Notes: generated by a model not told the origin, from the sequence alone. 64,000 nucleotides of DNA from Synaphobranchus kaupii (GCA_029718625.1 CM056391.1:5110711-5174710); one strand, 5' to 3'; positions 10,986-21,815 are shown, numbered from the stretch's first letter. Made by a program: numbers and translations.

Positions 10986-11300
10986 CTACACACAAAAACA
11001 CAGGGTAGAAAATGATTGGTTTAGATACTCTGTCACTCAGAGCTTAAGGTTTTCATTGGCCACTCAGCAGGACTTTCTGTCAAGGGATATTATATATGAC
11101 CTAAAAGGTTTCTTCTCTTCCTCTCCTCCCGTGTTAAGGACTTTCATATGAGGACAGAACAGTAGCCATTGAAGAAAACATTTAAAATGTCTGTCATAGG
11201 TTCTACCGCTGTAGTGGGATGTAAACTGTGTTTATTACCCCAGGGCACATGTTTATGGCTGGGTGCTGCATTATTATAACATACAATGTTTGTCACACAG

Positions 11301-11424
11301 GCAGTAAAAACAACAAAAACCAGAAGTCGAATATATCATATAAAAAGAGGAAGCAGGATGGAGGTATAGAATCATCTGAATTGGCAACTGAAATATATCT
11401 TGGATATTGTGAGAAATACATCAT
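11301..11424 (+). pseudogene. Candidate internal exon A of an unrecognised gene
   Basis: It is bounded by an acceptor-like TTTGTCACACAG and a donor GTAAGA at 11425. The frame is open and hydrophilic (KKRKQDGGIESSELATEIYL). It ends with two bases (AT) that would complete a Met codon with the first base of exon B at 12046, so the phase fits. No homology is recognised. It is supported only by splice signals, phase and composition. Confidence 0.3.
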
Positions 11425-11517
11425 GTAAGAAAGATTTCTACGGGTATGGGGTGGAGGGTAGCAAATGGGTTCGGAATTTGGACAATAATTGTTTGTAAAA
11501 ATTTGTAAATTGTTAAG

Positions 11518-11519
<2 letters not shown>

Positions 11520-11582
<63 letters not shown>
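11520..11582. repeat. (TAA)n microsatellite
   Basis: About 20 pure ATA/TAA trinucleotides. Confidence 0.97.
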
Positions 11583-11645
11583 TGTAGACCTAATCAATAT
11601 AATGAGTTAATTTCATTTTCATGAATACATAAGAAGTGGACTATA

Positions 11646-11994
11646 GAGGTGCGTTCAAATTCAGCGAACAAGGCAAACGTTTGCAAACTATTTCAAACCT
11701 TTGTGTTCGCCGCAAACGTTTGCAAACATAAGCGAACGGTCTGAAAAGGTAGTTTGTGGCGAACAAAAATGGATGCTGGACTGAGGGAAATGTGTTCCCA
11801 TGGAGATTTCAATTGACGATACCGGTAATGCAAACAATTTGGAACGTTCTTAAAAAAGCCGTTGAAATTTAACCGTTGAAATTTAACCGTTGAAATTTAA
11901 CTGTTTAAATTTAACCGTTGAAATTTAACCGTTCAAAGAAAACGTTTGCCACGCACGCATGGCTCTGTTTGCTGAATTTGAACGCACCTCTGGT
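11646..11994. mobile_element. MITE with about 24-bp TIRs
   Basis: The left end AGAGGTGCGTTCAAATTCAG matches the reverse complement of the right end (CTGAATTTGAACGCACCTCT, 11973-11992). The match extends with one mismatch into GCGAACA/GCAAACA. Internally CCGTTGAAATTTAA is repeated about five times (11861-11930) and CAAACGTTTGC palindromes occur. It has no coding capacity. The target duplication is unclear, so the superfamily is not assigned. Confidence 0.8.
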
Positions 11995-12045
11995 TTGACT
12001 TGAAACTAACTGTCTGTTTTTTTGAATGTTTTATTGTATTCACAG

Positions 12046-12152
12046 GGCACTAAATGCAGACAGCATTGCAAGGGGAGATGCAAAGAAAATGCTGAAACAG
12101 GCTTTTATCATGGCTCATCCTATCGCTTCCCAGCAAATAAGAAAGAAAGCAG
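12046..12152 (+). pseudogene. Candidate internal exon B of an unrecognised gene
   Basis: A pyrimidine-rich tract ends in TTCACAG at 12045, and a CAG/GTTTGC donor lies at 12153. The frame continues exon A and encodes ALNADSIARGDAKKMLKQAF then IMAHPIASQQIRKKA. The exon ends in phase 1. I cannot name the family. It is flanked by MITEs at 11646-11994 and 12173-12358, which would both be intronic. Confidence 0.3.
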
Positions 12153-12172
12153 GTTTGCAAGCAAACAGTTTA

Positions 12173-12358
12173 GAGTATTCTGGGGGCAATTGTTACAGGG
12201 GTCAATTGTAACACAATTTTTTGTTACAATTGCCCCCAACCCTGAAAACATGAAACTAGCTAGCTTGCTGGATAGAATCTCAGCTCTAGTTTGTTTCAGA
12301 TTGGTGCAATTTTATGGTGTTGCAATTGCCCCCCGTTACAATTGCCCCCAGAATACTC
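12173..12358. mobile_element. TA-flanked MITE with about 20-bp perfect TIRs
   Basis: GAGTATTCTGGGGGCAATTG and its exact complement CAATTGCCCCCAGAATACTC end the element, with TA on both sides (12171-12172 and 12359-12360). TA duplication fits the Tc1/mariner superfamily. The left half also folds on itself: GGGGGCAATTGT at 12182 faces ACAATTGCCCCC near 12227. It is non-coding, and the 122-codon frame across it is a shadow. Confidence 0.85.
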
Positions 12359-12483
12359 TACTTACAATTTTTATTTTTATTTTTTTATAAACTATAGATT
12401 TCATTTTGTCACTAGTTTGTTGTGTTTGATGTTTCTGTGATCTAAACTTCCTTTACAAATGTATATTTTTCACTTTGTTGCAG

Positions 12484-12708
12484 GAATTGTTCTTGTATTG
12501 CAGAAAAATTCTGGTGACAGAGGATACAACCATGGCATATTACAAAAAAGGCTTCTTGTGTGCATTAGAATATTACCTTAAGAACAAAGTCCTTAATGAG
12601 TCAGATTACAAAGAGCTGGTAGAATATGTAGATAATGAGCTCTTTCTCAACAAAGAGTCTGAGGAGTATAAAGAGATTCTTGACACTGTCGAGCGTAATC
12701 ATAAATAA
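12484..12708 (+). pseudogene. Candidate terminal exon C, unrecognised
   Basis: After a TTTGTTGCAG acceptor the frame stays open to TAA at 12706-12708. It is rich in Glu, Lys and Tyr (LKNKVLNESDYKELVEYVDN, then ELFLNKESEEYKEILDTVE), typical of soluble helical protein. Joined to exon B at phase 1, the acceptor would put translation in another frame that stops within about 32 codons. So exon C belongs with exon B only if an exon is missing or the boundary differs. No family is recognised. Confidence 0.3.
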
Positions 12709-13040
12709 TAAATAATAGTAATAATAAGAATTATAGAAGCCGTGAATAATAAGCTGATAAGCTGGCACTGATGGCAAGCCGTTTCAACATTTATTTGACT
12801 TCCATAGCTAGCTACCATATTAGTCCTAACTAGCTGCCCATTTTCCTATCTAGCTGGCCAAATGACATAGCAAGCTATGCCAAAAAAACAGCTAGCTGCC
12901 CTCTGAACACAGCTAGTTGCTGCTTTGGGTCAGCCACAAAATCACAGCTAGTTAAACCAGCTAGGTGGTAAGTGCAGCTAGTTTAACTAGTATGGATGTA
13001 TTATTACATTATCAAAATAAATAAATAAATAAATAAATGG

Positions 13041-13740
13041 AACTGATGTGTCATGGTTTGGCAGCCTTCTCTTCACCTCTGCGGACACTTCCTTCCAGAG
13101 TTGCTAGAGGGCGCTCCTGCTTTACTTTTCCGCCGGCTGTGCCGTGTTTTTCCTCTTCCCAGGCACTTATCTGGCGCACCTGTGTCTGGTTTCCTGCTGG
13201 CTATATAAGCACTGTGTTTCCTTCTTTGGGTGCTTTAGTGTTATCATTGTCACTGCGCAAAGCCGGTAACTCCGTATAGGAATTCAGACGACCACTTGTT
13301 CTTTTGATTTTCAAAAGTACACGCGGGACTTGTCTGTAGTGTGTTAGAGAATTCTATTTTTAGGTTTAATTTCTCCTTCGCACTTTATTTTCCTGCCTTG
13401 GTTTTCTTTTTCCTGTCTCGCTACTAGACGGCAACCTCGGTTCTCTTAGTTGCCTTTTACCTCTTTGTTTTAAGCTCTCTGCCAGTTTTCAGAGCTAGAG
13501 GTATTTCTCTCTTTGTTTCTATTTTTCTGCTCGAGTTTGCGAGCTTCGCTGCGAGCTTCGCTATTATTTTCGGCTTACGCCGGTATTGTTTCCCTGTCTG
13601 TTTTATTTCTGGTCGAGTCTGCGAACCTCGCCCTATTTTGGGGTCGTTATTATTTCGGGCTTTTAGTCGGGAGTTTTTTCCTCCCGTTTTTTTTCTTTAT
13701 TTCCTCTTGTGGATACCCGCCGACTGAGGTCACTCCACTG
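13041..13740 (+). mobile_element. LTR-like remnant
   Basis: TGTCATGGTTTGGCAGCC at 13048 resembles the TG start of teleost Ty3/Gypsy LTRs. A TATA-like GGCTATATAAGCACTG lies at 13198-13213, followed by a pyrimidine-rich tract. No polypurine tract, primer-binding site or second LTR is visible. The 169-codon frame beginning at 13513 is Phe/Leu-rich pyrimidine translation, not a protein. Confidence 0.35.
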
Positions 13741-13870
13741 GCTGCCAGTTGGTTCAAAGTTCTGACCCTGGCCTACACTGCAGCCAATAGGACAGGCCCC
13801 GCCTACCTGCAGGACTTAATCCAGAACTATGTTCCCGCTCGACCACTTCGCTCTTCTACAGCAGGGCTTT
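13733..13870 (+). pseudogene. LINE reverse-transcriptase ORF2 C-terminal fragment
   Basis: The DNA encodes LHWLPV in one frame (13733 on). After a frameshift it reads KVLTLAYTAANRTGPAYLQD then LIQNYVPARPLRSSTAG. LHWLPV, a short spacer, then AxxYLxDLxxxYxPxRxLRSS is a conserved stretch downstream of the reverse transcriptase domain in L2/Rex-type teleost LINEs. It is a short broken relic with no other ORF2 parts nearby. Confidence 0.7.
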
Positions 13871-13900
13871 TAAATGTTCTTATTTTAATTCTTTATTATT

Positions 13901-13906
<6 letters not shown>

Positions 13907-13950
<44 letters not shown>
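13907..13950. repeat. (AT)n microsatellite
   Basis: About 21 AT dinucleotides just beyond the LINE relic. Confidence 0.95.
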
Positions 13951-13999
13951 TTGACTCCCCAGTATTTAGTTCCAATCGCCTGGATTTGCTCATTTGCAC

Positions 14000-15055
14000 A
14001 ATATATGAGAATCAGTAAATGAAAAAATAAATAAATAAACGTAAATATTGTTGCATCTAACATCACTTAAAAAACACAATCAGTGGTTATGGTAACCGTA
14101 AAATGTAATAAACACTAAGTATGTGATTTATGGGCTTCTAAAACGCACTTAACTGGTCGGGAATAATTTAATCTACGAACGTTTCTAAGAGCATCGTAAC
14201 CTAAGTACAAGAAGCTTCGTAAGAAGGGTTTTTACGATCGCCTTAGCCTTACGATCCTTTCGGAAAATGCTCCCCTGATCCACAAATAAATGAAACTGAT
14301 TCACCCTTCACGATATGCTGCGTGTTTCTTTAATGCCGTTGTGTTTTCGTATTTGTATTTGTGCTTTCTTATTTATTAATGTGTTTTCACATTCACAGTC
14401 ATGTTGTGATAATGTTGCGTTGCTTAGTATGTCTCAGCCATATAGCCAAGAAATAAAAGAATAAAAGCATTTGAATATTTTGAAATAATTTATTTACACT
14501 CATTGTCCGCATCTTCATGATACACAACAAGCAAACATTGCCTGTTCATGTCACAACGTGTCTTTATGATATTGAATGATTTAATTTCAGCAGGAGAGAT
14601 GTAACAGGGTTGGCCTCATTCCACATGTGTAATTAGGAATACCACTAACTGCTGTTCCATGTTACCTGCATTGGTGTTACTCAGTAATAACCTCTTGTTG
14701 CCAAATTAGTTACAATTTAAGTACACAGGTATAGGTGCAACTTAATGTGAACCTAATACTGAACCTGATCCTAGATCAGTTGTCTGGCGGGGTGGGGTTT
14801 CCACAGTTGGTCTATCGTTTCAGATGAACTTGCCAGAACGGACGTCCCAAACAATACCGGGAAGGGGAAATCCCCACGCAAACGAGACCGAAAGCAAAAC
14901 AAAATAAATAATAAACAGCGGGACGTCGAAAATCCTCCCAATCGCTGCTTTTGTGCTGTTTAATGTGCACTGTTTAGCAGTCCGCAAAAAATATCCGCCA
15001 TACTATTGTCCAACCGCACTGTGGAAGTGTCGTAAGCAGGTCAGAAGACGTCCCA
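14000..15055. other. No gene recognised
   Basis: This is AT-rich sequence with one short GATCCTAGATCAG repeat fragment at 14765-14783. A 69-codon Lys/Arg-rich frame (14953-15162) has no recognisable motif. Confidence 0.4.
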
Positions 15056-15056
15056 C

Positions 15057-15277
15057 CAGTGTTGCCATGTCAGCGGTTTTAAAGCTAAATTGGGATACTT
15101 TAAAAGTTCAGTCTCGGGTAAAAATGAAAAGTCGCAAAGCACGCACTTATTTTAAAAAGTAAAAACATGATGATTTATATTTAAAATACGTTAGTTTCTG
15201 TTAAAAATAGCCAATAATGTGGGATAATTTTGAGTCGTCATTTGGCTGGAGAGCTTTACAAGATCTGGCAACCCTGC
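15057..15277. mobile_element. Possible small MITE with GTTGCCA ends
   Basis: CAGTGTTGCCATGTCAG on the left faces AGATCTGGCAACCCTGC on the right. The ends are imperfect complements sharing GTTGCCA. The interior is AT-rich. No target duplication was confirmed. Confidence 0.3.
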
Positions 15278-15279
15278 AC

Positions 15280-16020
15280 CCCACTCTTGCGCTGCCATGT
15301 CAAGTGTTGTTTTTGTTGTATTTGAAGGAAAACGCCAGCGAAGCTGCACCTCATTTTTTTAAAACATAGCTTCACGTCATATTTATGTGACCAAAATGTT
15401 CGTGTACTCCTTGAAAAATGTGCTCCCGAATGTACTCAGCGAAACCCTGGAAGTAAGTGTGTCATCCGGGTGTTGAAGTATACTGCAATTTGAAATATTT
15501 TCCCGTACTCTACGACTTTCTCGCCCTATCTACTCACCCAGGCTACTCAACAGTGTGGAAGAGTGCTGATTCGGACACGGCCCATGTCTGTGAGTGGACA
15601 TAAATGTGAAAGTGCTCTACTAGGCTACTGGAGGCCTACCAAGCGAGGCCTGGTCCAGCTACCAAGCCGCTGCAGTATGTGCGCTCGCTATCCCGCTGGT
15701 AACCCGGCTGCACTTCAGGATGGCCCGCGAGCGAAATCGCGATAATGCGCTAATACGACTGTCTCCAAAAATCCTCGAGGACCAGTACGCTGCTCGTACC
15801 GTTCGCCCAACGGACACGCCTCAAACAGCACACGCCTGAACGGCATCTGCTTTTACGCCCTGAACATTTTACACTCCAAACAGACACGGTTTGATATCGT
15901 TCCTGTGAAATGATATCATTCCAGCTCCGTGACAGGAAAGCACAGCTGGATTTCAGAGGCGTGGTGCTGTATCAAACAGCCCCGGGCCGGGCAAACATGA
16001 TGCCCTGGTTGCATTTACCG
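15280..16020. other. No gene recognised
   Basis: GATTCGGACACGGCCCATG at 15568-15586 resembles the reverse terminus of the GTCCGAA repeat family. Otherwise there are only short frames without motifs. Confidence 0.35.
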
Positions 16021-16021
16021 T

Positions 16022-16640
16022 CAGGGTTCTGTATTTTGTATTTATTTTCCGTTTAGTGTTTTTCTGGTTTTGTATTTTGTTATTTATGTTTCTTTTAATT
16101 CCCATTATTCAGTTTTCTGTACTCCCTTGTCTCATGCACACCCCCTCTGTTCCCCGTCTTTTATTGTACTTATCACTTACACCTGCCCTCTTGTTCCCTT
16201 GTTGTCTCATGTTTTTAGTTCATGTCATGTCGCGTGCTATGTGTTTGGTGACAGTCCAGTCCGTGTCTTAATTGTTTCACTACTATCTAATCTTTTTCCC
16301 CATTTCTCTTATTGTTAGCCTACTAATCAACTAATCTAACTGATAGAAGTAGGGTTTCTACTAATCGACTAATTTACTAATTATCTAACATCATCTTCTC
16401 CCCTCATTTCAGCTGTTTCTCCTTTCCGCCTTTGCTATCACTATTCTCTTTTCTGGCTCTCTCGTTAACTCCTCTATTCGTCCCTCCTGGTTCTCATTTC
16501 TGCTTCTCTCTCTGATTTCTCCCACCTGTCTGTGTGTGTATTTAAACCCTTCATTTCTGTCTTGTCTTTGTCAGAACGTTGATCGTATTTCCTGAGCCTG
16601 TGACAGTAAAGCCGGTGATTTATCGAGATTCCTGAGACTC
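16022..16640 (+). mobile_element. LTR-like pyrimidine-rich remnant
   Basis: It starts near CAGGGTTCTGTATTTTGTAT and is T/C-rich throughout. CCACCTGTCTGTGTGTGTAT then TTAAACCC at 16531 is a TATA-like site in the style of fish Ty3/Gypsy LTRs. It is followed by a GTCAGAACGTTGATCG region and a likely R/U5 end near 16620. The second LTR and internal genes are absent, so it may be a solo LTR. Frames inside are shadows. Confidence 0.4.
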
Positions 16641-17532
16641 CCTTCTGTTTACCGATTACGAGTTTGCTTTTCGATTCTGTTTGTTTGCTTGTGTTTTTTG
16701 TTGACTTTTTTGCTTCACTGCAGTGATGAAAAAACTTACAAGAAGTGCTAGTGTATTGTTAGCCTTTATTGATCACCATAAGAGGCTAGAATGATGCAGC
16801 TAGCAGAAAGCAATAGCATTAACCCATACAAAATTGATTTCTAATGTTACTCGTTCAATCGAATGGTAAAAGTGAAATCGTTCGATTGTGGTCAGTGGCA
16901 CCGAAAATTTCTGACACACCCTCGATAAACGGCAAAAGTCCCAGTAGAAGATTAAATTAAATCTTTAAAAGTTATATATTTTCTGAATCGTCATCGATTT
17001 CCCTTGGCCACTGTCAATGAGGCCGTGTGATCTGGGCATACAGGTGCTATGTAAATTACGTTAGAATTATTCAGCATTGTTATTTGCTAATTAATCGTTA
17101 CGGCACGCTCGTCATACTAAACGTGATTGGAGCCTGACATGTCAATATTCAAAATCTGTTTAAACCTTTCGACTTAAGTTATAAGGCGGGATTTACCGAG
17201 TGACCAGCGAAAATATTGACCTGACAGTCTTTCAGAATTCTGACAGTTGATCAAGTCAACTGAAATAATGACCGTGAGACACTGAATAAAACAGAGTATT
17301 GGCTGCGCTGATCTGTGTTCGGTGCCCTCGGAGTCCTACTTTTATCATTGATCGAATGTTGGGAAAATGTGAGTTTGAACGCCGCAAAAACTGTCCTTAT
17401 ATCGCAATGTGATATATCTTTTCATGGGGCCCAAAATCCCTGCTGACAGTTACAAAAGCTAACGTGCAGCGCCATTCGATTCGGTTGCTCTTCACAGTGA
17501 AACGGATCCTAGTTGCTTTTGTGAATTTCAAG

Positions 17533-17640
17533 CTCTGATCTGGGATCAGTTTTGCCCCTTTTAGCTCAGAATTGTTGTGGTTCAGATATGGACAGTGTGA
17601 AACTGACCCTGGAACTGCACTTCTACGATACGAAAATGCG
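17533..17640. repeat. GATCTAGGATC-family dispersed repeat, copy 3
   Basis: It contains CTGATCTGGGATCAGTTTTG, TTTTAGCTCAGAATTGTTGT and TGTGAAACTGACCCTGGAAC, in the same order as the copies at 5785 and 8453. Confidence 0.55.
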
Positions 17641-18451
17641 TCGTTTACGTCCACCACTCCACTGGTGCCCCAGCTGAGCCGTAATCCTACAAAATAAACC
17701 TTTTAAACAAATCCTCCTCTGTTAGTCAAAGCAAAGACGAGGGCCGGCCATTTCACAGAAACCGTCTCGCATCCCTGTTCCGCTGGAGCGTAGCAGTGCG
17801 CTAAAGACATGCACGGCACGACTCGTTATTGTTTCAGGTTTAATCACAGAGCGAGCGTAGCATGCTAGCGTGCCTGTTCAGAGGTGACCATGTGTGCAAA
17901 CCTGGCAGAGTTTCAAAACATGGCTTGTTTCCCCTTGGATTGGTGAAAAGAACAGCAGTAACAGGTTATGTATGGCTCAGATAGTTTCACAACCCATAGA
18001 CATTCTCAGGACCTTGTGTAACAGATCTTGGTCTGTTTTTTTTTTCTTCTTTTTTTGTTGCTGCTTCTCAACCTGTTTCCTTGCTTGACGGGTTGGGGTG
18101 GGAAGGGGGGGTTGTTAACGTTCACCCCCCACCCCCCCGTGTCTAAAAACAAAAGTCCTCAGAGAGCGCTCTAACATAGAACTGGAATTTCCTGTGATCC
18201 GAACAGGATGAGAAGGCTTCCCGAGACTTCCCGAGGAAGGGGGCAAGCTGCGCTGCTTTCGCGAAACCCGTCCTGTCGCGGCATGGCACTGATGCGTCGC
18301 TGTTTGCCGCGTTCCGTTATTTCTGTACATTTAAAATCCTTACTGTGCATGTAATTCAAATGGTCGCCTCGCAATATGAGGCACGAAGGGTCGGGTTTCA
18401 TCGAATGAGAGGTAGCAGGGATGGAATTTGGGTCTCGCTGAACTGGATTTA

Positions 18452-18468
18452 CACTGCCCCCTTCTGGC
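18452..18468 (-). promoter_or_regulatory. CTCF-like motif
   Basis: On the minus strand CCAGAAGGGGGCAGTG matches the CTCF core CCASYAGRKGGCRS except at one position. It lies about 130 bases outside the tandem duplication. It is only a motif match. Confidence 0.3.
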
Positions 18469-18939
18469 TGGCCAGAGTGGTGCAGGAACAGTTTGTGCTT
18501 CAAGAGTTGGGTTACTAATGCATTGTGACAGAATAATGAGCTCCATGACTGTACCAGATTCCTTGTATCGAGGTTTTTCATTAAAAACACCATAGTGTTT
18601 CAACCAAGGGGCCAAGACTGGGATTTCGTTTTGAAGCCCACTTCCTGGTTGGCCTGGGAGCCGCCATTGTGCCGTTGCTCACTAGCGCCACTGCGGTTGG
18701 CTCCAGTATAGGTCTTTCCCCATGTAAGTGAACGGCAGCAATTTGGTCAAAATACTCAGTCAATAAATTTTTTACAAAATTTTTTTTTATTGCAATAGGT
18801 GCCTTTCCTTCATCTAATGCCTGTGCATGTGCTGATTTTTTAAAATATTGTGTCGTTTGGACAGGGTATTGACATTTGTTCAGGACCAATCAGGGGACAG
18901 ATTGAGTCGGGTTACTGCCGGTCATTTCACTCACTTTGA

Positions 18940-19000
18940 GGGGCGGGAACCATAGACGGAACGGGCGGGACGTGGGGCGGGACGTGGGCGGAACCCATAG
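18940..19000. promoter_or_regulatory. GC-box cluster upstream of THAP exon 1
   Basis: GAGGGGCGGGAACC, GAACGGGCGGGACGTG and further GGGCGG(G) words lie about 150-200 bases upstream of the THAP start codon. They could act as a TATA-less promoter. Copy 1 has one extra GGGGCGGGACGTG repeat relative to copy 2. Confidence 0.35.
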
Positions 19001-19147
19001 GCGGTACCTCAAGTGGCTAGCAATGGCCTTGACATTCTCAGCCATTCTCCTCCTTTTAATGTGTGAATTTGGCTAATATTAGACACATCGCAATCAGATC
19101 GCAATTCTTATTGTCACTAGTGTTGAATTCATTATGGCATGTTCTGC

Positions 19148-19242
19148 ATGTTATATTCTGCTCTGTCTTCACAATCCTATTGTAACACTGCATACAACTG
19201 TACTAATCGAGCGTCTCAAAAGCATTCTCTCCAGTTTTTTCG
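19148..19242 (+). pseudogene. THAP-domain exon 1 (copy 1)
   Basis: THAP domains are C2CH zinc-coordinating DNA-binding modules found in THAP proteins and in P-type and some Kolobok transposases. The frame from ATG at 19148 contains SYCNTAYNCTNRASQKHSLQ, then FF and R split by a GTGAGA donor at 19243. The two Cys followed by xNR is the start of a THAP finger, although five residues rather than two to four lie between the Cys. The CG/A split codon joins in phase to the exon at 20457. The rest of the finger (second C..H pair, AVPTIF) was not found, so the gene is partial or broken. Confidence 0.65.
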
Positions 19243-20000
19243 GTGAGACATTTTTTATTACTTTATTTTTTACCGAGTAAGTAACGTTAGCCTTATTAGA
19301 TAACAGCCTGCAGAAGTAGCCTACGCTACCTAGCATGACAAGCTAACGTATATTACGTAGACCGGTATGCTAGTGGAGTTAGCACCTTTATCTCCCAAAA
19401 CCGTTTGGTTTGGCTACTTAACGTTAGCTAACGATGCAAAACCTACATTGCACTTCGTCCTATGCTCTCCACTGGCTAAGTGCATTTTATGTGGTGTGAA
19501 TTTCGACATTGCTAACGTTACCGTGCATTAGTCAAACAAAAAGCAGTCTCCAGTTTTTTCGGTAATACAATTTTTATTACTTTATTTTTTACCAAGTAAG
19601 TAGCCTTATTAGATAACAGCCTGCAGAAGTAGCCTACGCTACCTACCGCGACCTAGCATGACAAGCTAACGCTTTTGTATAATACGTAGACCGGTATGCT
19701 AGTGCAGTTAGCAACTTTTATCTCCCAAAACCGTTTGGTTTGGCTACTTAACGTTAGCTAACGATGTAAAACCTGTCAAAAGTAACGTTAGTCAAATTTC
19801 AGTTGTGTAACGTTAACTTATATTCCATTAAACATCGACCTGGTGAGCCTTTGTGTCTATTTTTAGCTTTGTAATTTAACGTTAACGGTCTCATCGTGGA
19901 CATGTAGCTACATTGCACTTCGTCCTATGCTCTCCACTGGCTAAGTGCATTTTATGTGGAGTGAATTTCGACATTGCTAACGTTACCGTGCATTAGTCAT
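19228..20000. repeat. Internal duplications within copy 1
   Basis: CTCCAGTTTTTTCGGT to ACGTTAGCTAACGATG (19228-19436) recurs at 19549-19768. CATTGCACTTCGTCCTATGC through GTGCATTAGTCA recurs at 19448 and 19913. One duplicated block includes the last bases of THAP exon 1 and its donor, so a decoy donor copy lies near 19562. The same layout is in copy 2. Confidence 0.8.
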
Positions 20001-20456
20001 GGTGTATTTTTCATTAGAGGTATTCATTTTAGGTTGAGCATTATTTATAACTTTTAAAGCATGTGGGAAACGTGTTCATGGAGATGGAAACCCGACATAA
20101 CGTTAGCTGTCATTTAGCTATCATGTTTTTCGTGTCGCCACTTGCCACCACCATGGACTGTATAAAAATAGGGTAACGTTAGGCTAACGTTAACATTACA
20201 GTCTGATATTTTCCCACATAGGCTAACGTTAACATTATAGTCTGATATTTTCCCATGACCCTTGGATTATAGAATATTGTATGAGATTTCAGACAGAATT
20301 TGCTTTGAATTCTGGCAATTAACATCATCCAAATGTCTAATTTCAAACCATATTCCTCGGTGCCCGACTACTTTTATCTGTGATGGTATTTTTATAATTC
20401 TGTAAGCTGCATCACAACCGATCGCAGCCTATTATAACCATTTTATTCTTTGATAG

Positions 20457-20504
20457 ATTTCCTTTAGCTAATGAAGACATGCTGCAGCAGTGGTTGGTCA
20501 ACAT
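20457..20504 (+). pseudogene. THAP-domain exon 2 (copy 1)
   Basis: An acceptor-like TTCTTTGATAG precedes it and a GTATGT donor follows. With the split Arg codon it encodes RFPLANEDMLQQWLVNM, matching the FP...W helix that follows the first Cys pair in THAP fingers. Exons 1 and 2 together give 47 codons plus two bases. No downstream exon with the Cys-x2-His half was found in the next 3 kb; the acceptor at 20928-20936 leads to a stop within about 16 codons. Confidence 0.65.
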
Positions 20505-21754
20505 GTATGTACATAATATTATATATACACACATAACCCCTGGATGACTGTTGCAAGTATCACTTAGAGCCCGCATAAACGGGGCATAAGTGTTTACTGT
20601 GGAAGTCCTCGCTTACAAAGACCCATGGATTACAATACCACTTACAGCCAGCATAAACATGTACAAATTTGATCTTTTATGTGGACCTTGTCATTTTTAA
20701 TGTGTGTCTCGTCAGGGTTTGTCTTGTACTAAATGTGTGTCTTGTCTTGTGTTCCCACTCTCAGCCTGCACCTTGACGTGGTGAGTGGGCTTTAAACTGA
20801 GACAGGCTACTGAACTTTGTTGTCTCCTATGTCAAACCCCTAACTTCTTGTTACCTTTGAGTTTTTTGTCCCCTATTATGAAATGAAAACTGATCTTGTT
20901 CTATCCTTTCTCTATTTTACAGATGTAAATTTATTACCAGCTGTTCAAGTTACCAACATAATCAATACTAACACAGATCACTAATTCTGTGATGAAATGA
21001 TATCTTGAGCTGCTAATTTGTAGAATCAGATGTGCCAAATTTGGGGGTTGAAACAGCACAAGGAATAGGGTTGGGGACCGCAGTCCTAGTCTGTGGGTGA
21101 CCCTCTTATCAAATGTGCAGCATCCATATTACAAAGGAAAACGCCGCCATCCTGTGCGGGATGTATGGACCACAGACTCACCCTGTCAGCCACAAGGGAC
21201 ATCTGACCATCTTTTAAGGATACATAAAAGAATTGTACTGATTTCAAGTTGCTTTGTGAAAAAAGAATGATCTTAATCACTCCTTTAACACATTTAAAGT
21301 CGCAGCACAAGCTGGTCCTCCTTAGTCTTTCAGTGAGATTACAGGATGTGTTACTTATTTACATCAGTGGCTATACCTACACTGTGTGCACGCTGGGGAA
21401 GGCCATCTTGAGCGGTAATGTATTGGTGCATTATGTACTCATTATTTAACTGAATGCAAGAGGGTATTAAATATTTTAAAGACAAAAGCAGACAAAAACC
21501 TCAAATTACATTTTTCCACATTTATATAAAGGGTCTGATTCTCATTACAGAGCAAGTACTTACAAAAATTAATTGCTGTACAACATGTATAATGTAGAGG
21601 GTAGTTAGGCTACCAGATGCCCTTATTTATGCTTCATTTTGAATGACATTTGATTAGTTTATATATTGTGTAATATTTGCTATTTCACCTACTGCATGAT
21701 TCTGTTATGCAAATAATGAACACATGAAAACAAGTTGGATAATTTAAAAAAAAA

Positions 21755-21760
21755 TTTATT
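21755..21760 (-). terminator. Poly(A) signal AATAAA (copy 1, minus strand)
   Basis: AATAAA lies 15 bases beyond the TAA that ends the spliced minus-strand frame (stop at 21778-21776) and is followed by a T/GT-rich stretch. It ends the minus-strand transcription unit proposed for 23460-21755. Confidence 0.4.
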
Positions 21761-21775
21761 GACAGCTACACCGGC

Positions 21776-21815
21776 TTAGGGAGCAGGAAGCAAGAAAGGC
21801 CATGGGGTGCCATGG
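21776..21815 (-). CDS. Predicted exon 3 of spliced minus-strand gene (copy 1)
   Basis: A long pyrimidine tract ending TCTTGTCCTCTCCAG precedes 21815. The spliced frame enters with one base completing a Leu codon and reads HGTPWPFLLPAP then TAA. The alternative frame from the exon-2 ATG ends at TAG at 21768-21766 instead. No protein family is recognised, and the transcript may be non-coding. Confidence 0.35.

Larger units (their letters stand above)
16640..18590. other. No gene recognised
   Basis: This is mixed unrepeated sequence, except for the dispersed repeat at 17533-17640 and a T-tract near 18035. Several overlapping minus-strand frames (18115-18615) have no domain. Confidence 0.4.

Noticed and set aside
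13513..14022. A 169-codon hydrophobic frame that might be a membrane protein
   Set aside because: It spans pyrimidine-rich LTR-like DNA, a LINE relic and an (AT)n run. The hydrophobicity comes from T-rich codons.
18581..18889. A 102-codon minus-strand frame repeated at 23433-23762
   Set aside because: It is part of the repeat terminus, shows no motif or splice context, and the duplicate is only a copy of the same DNA.
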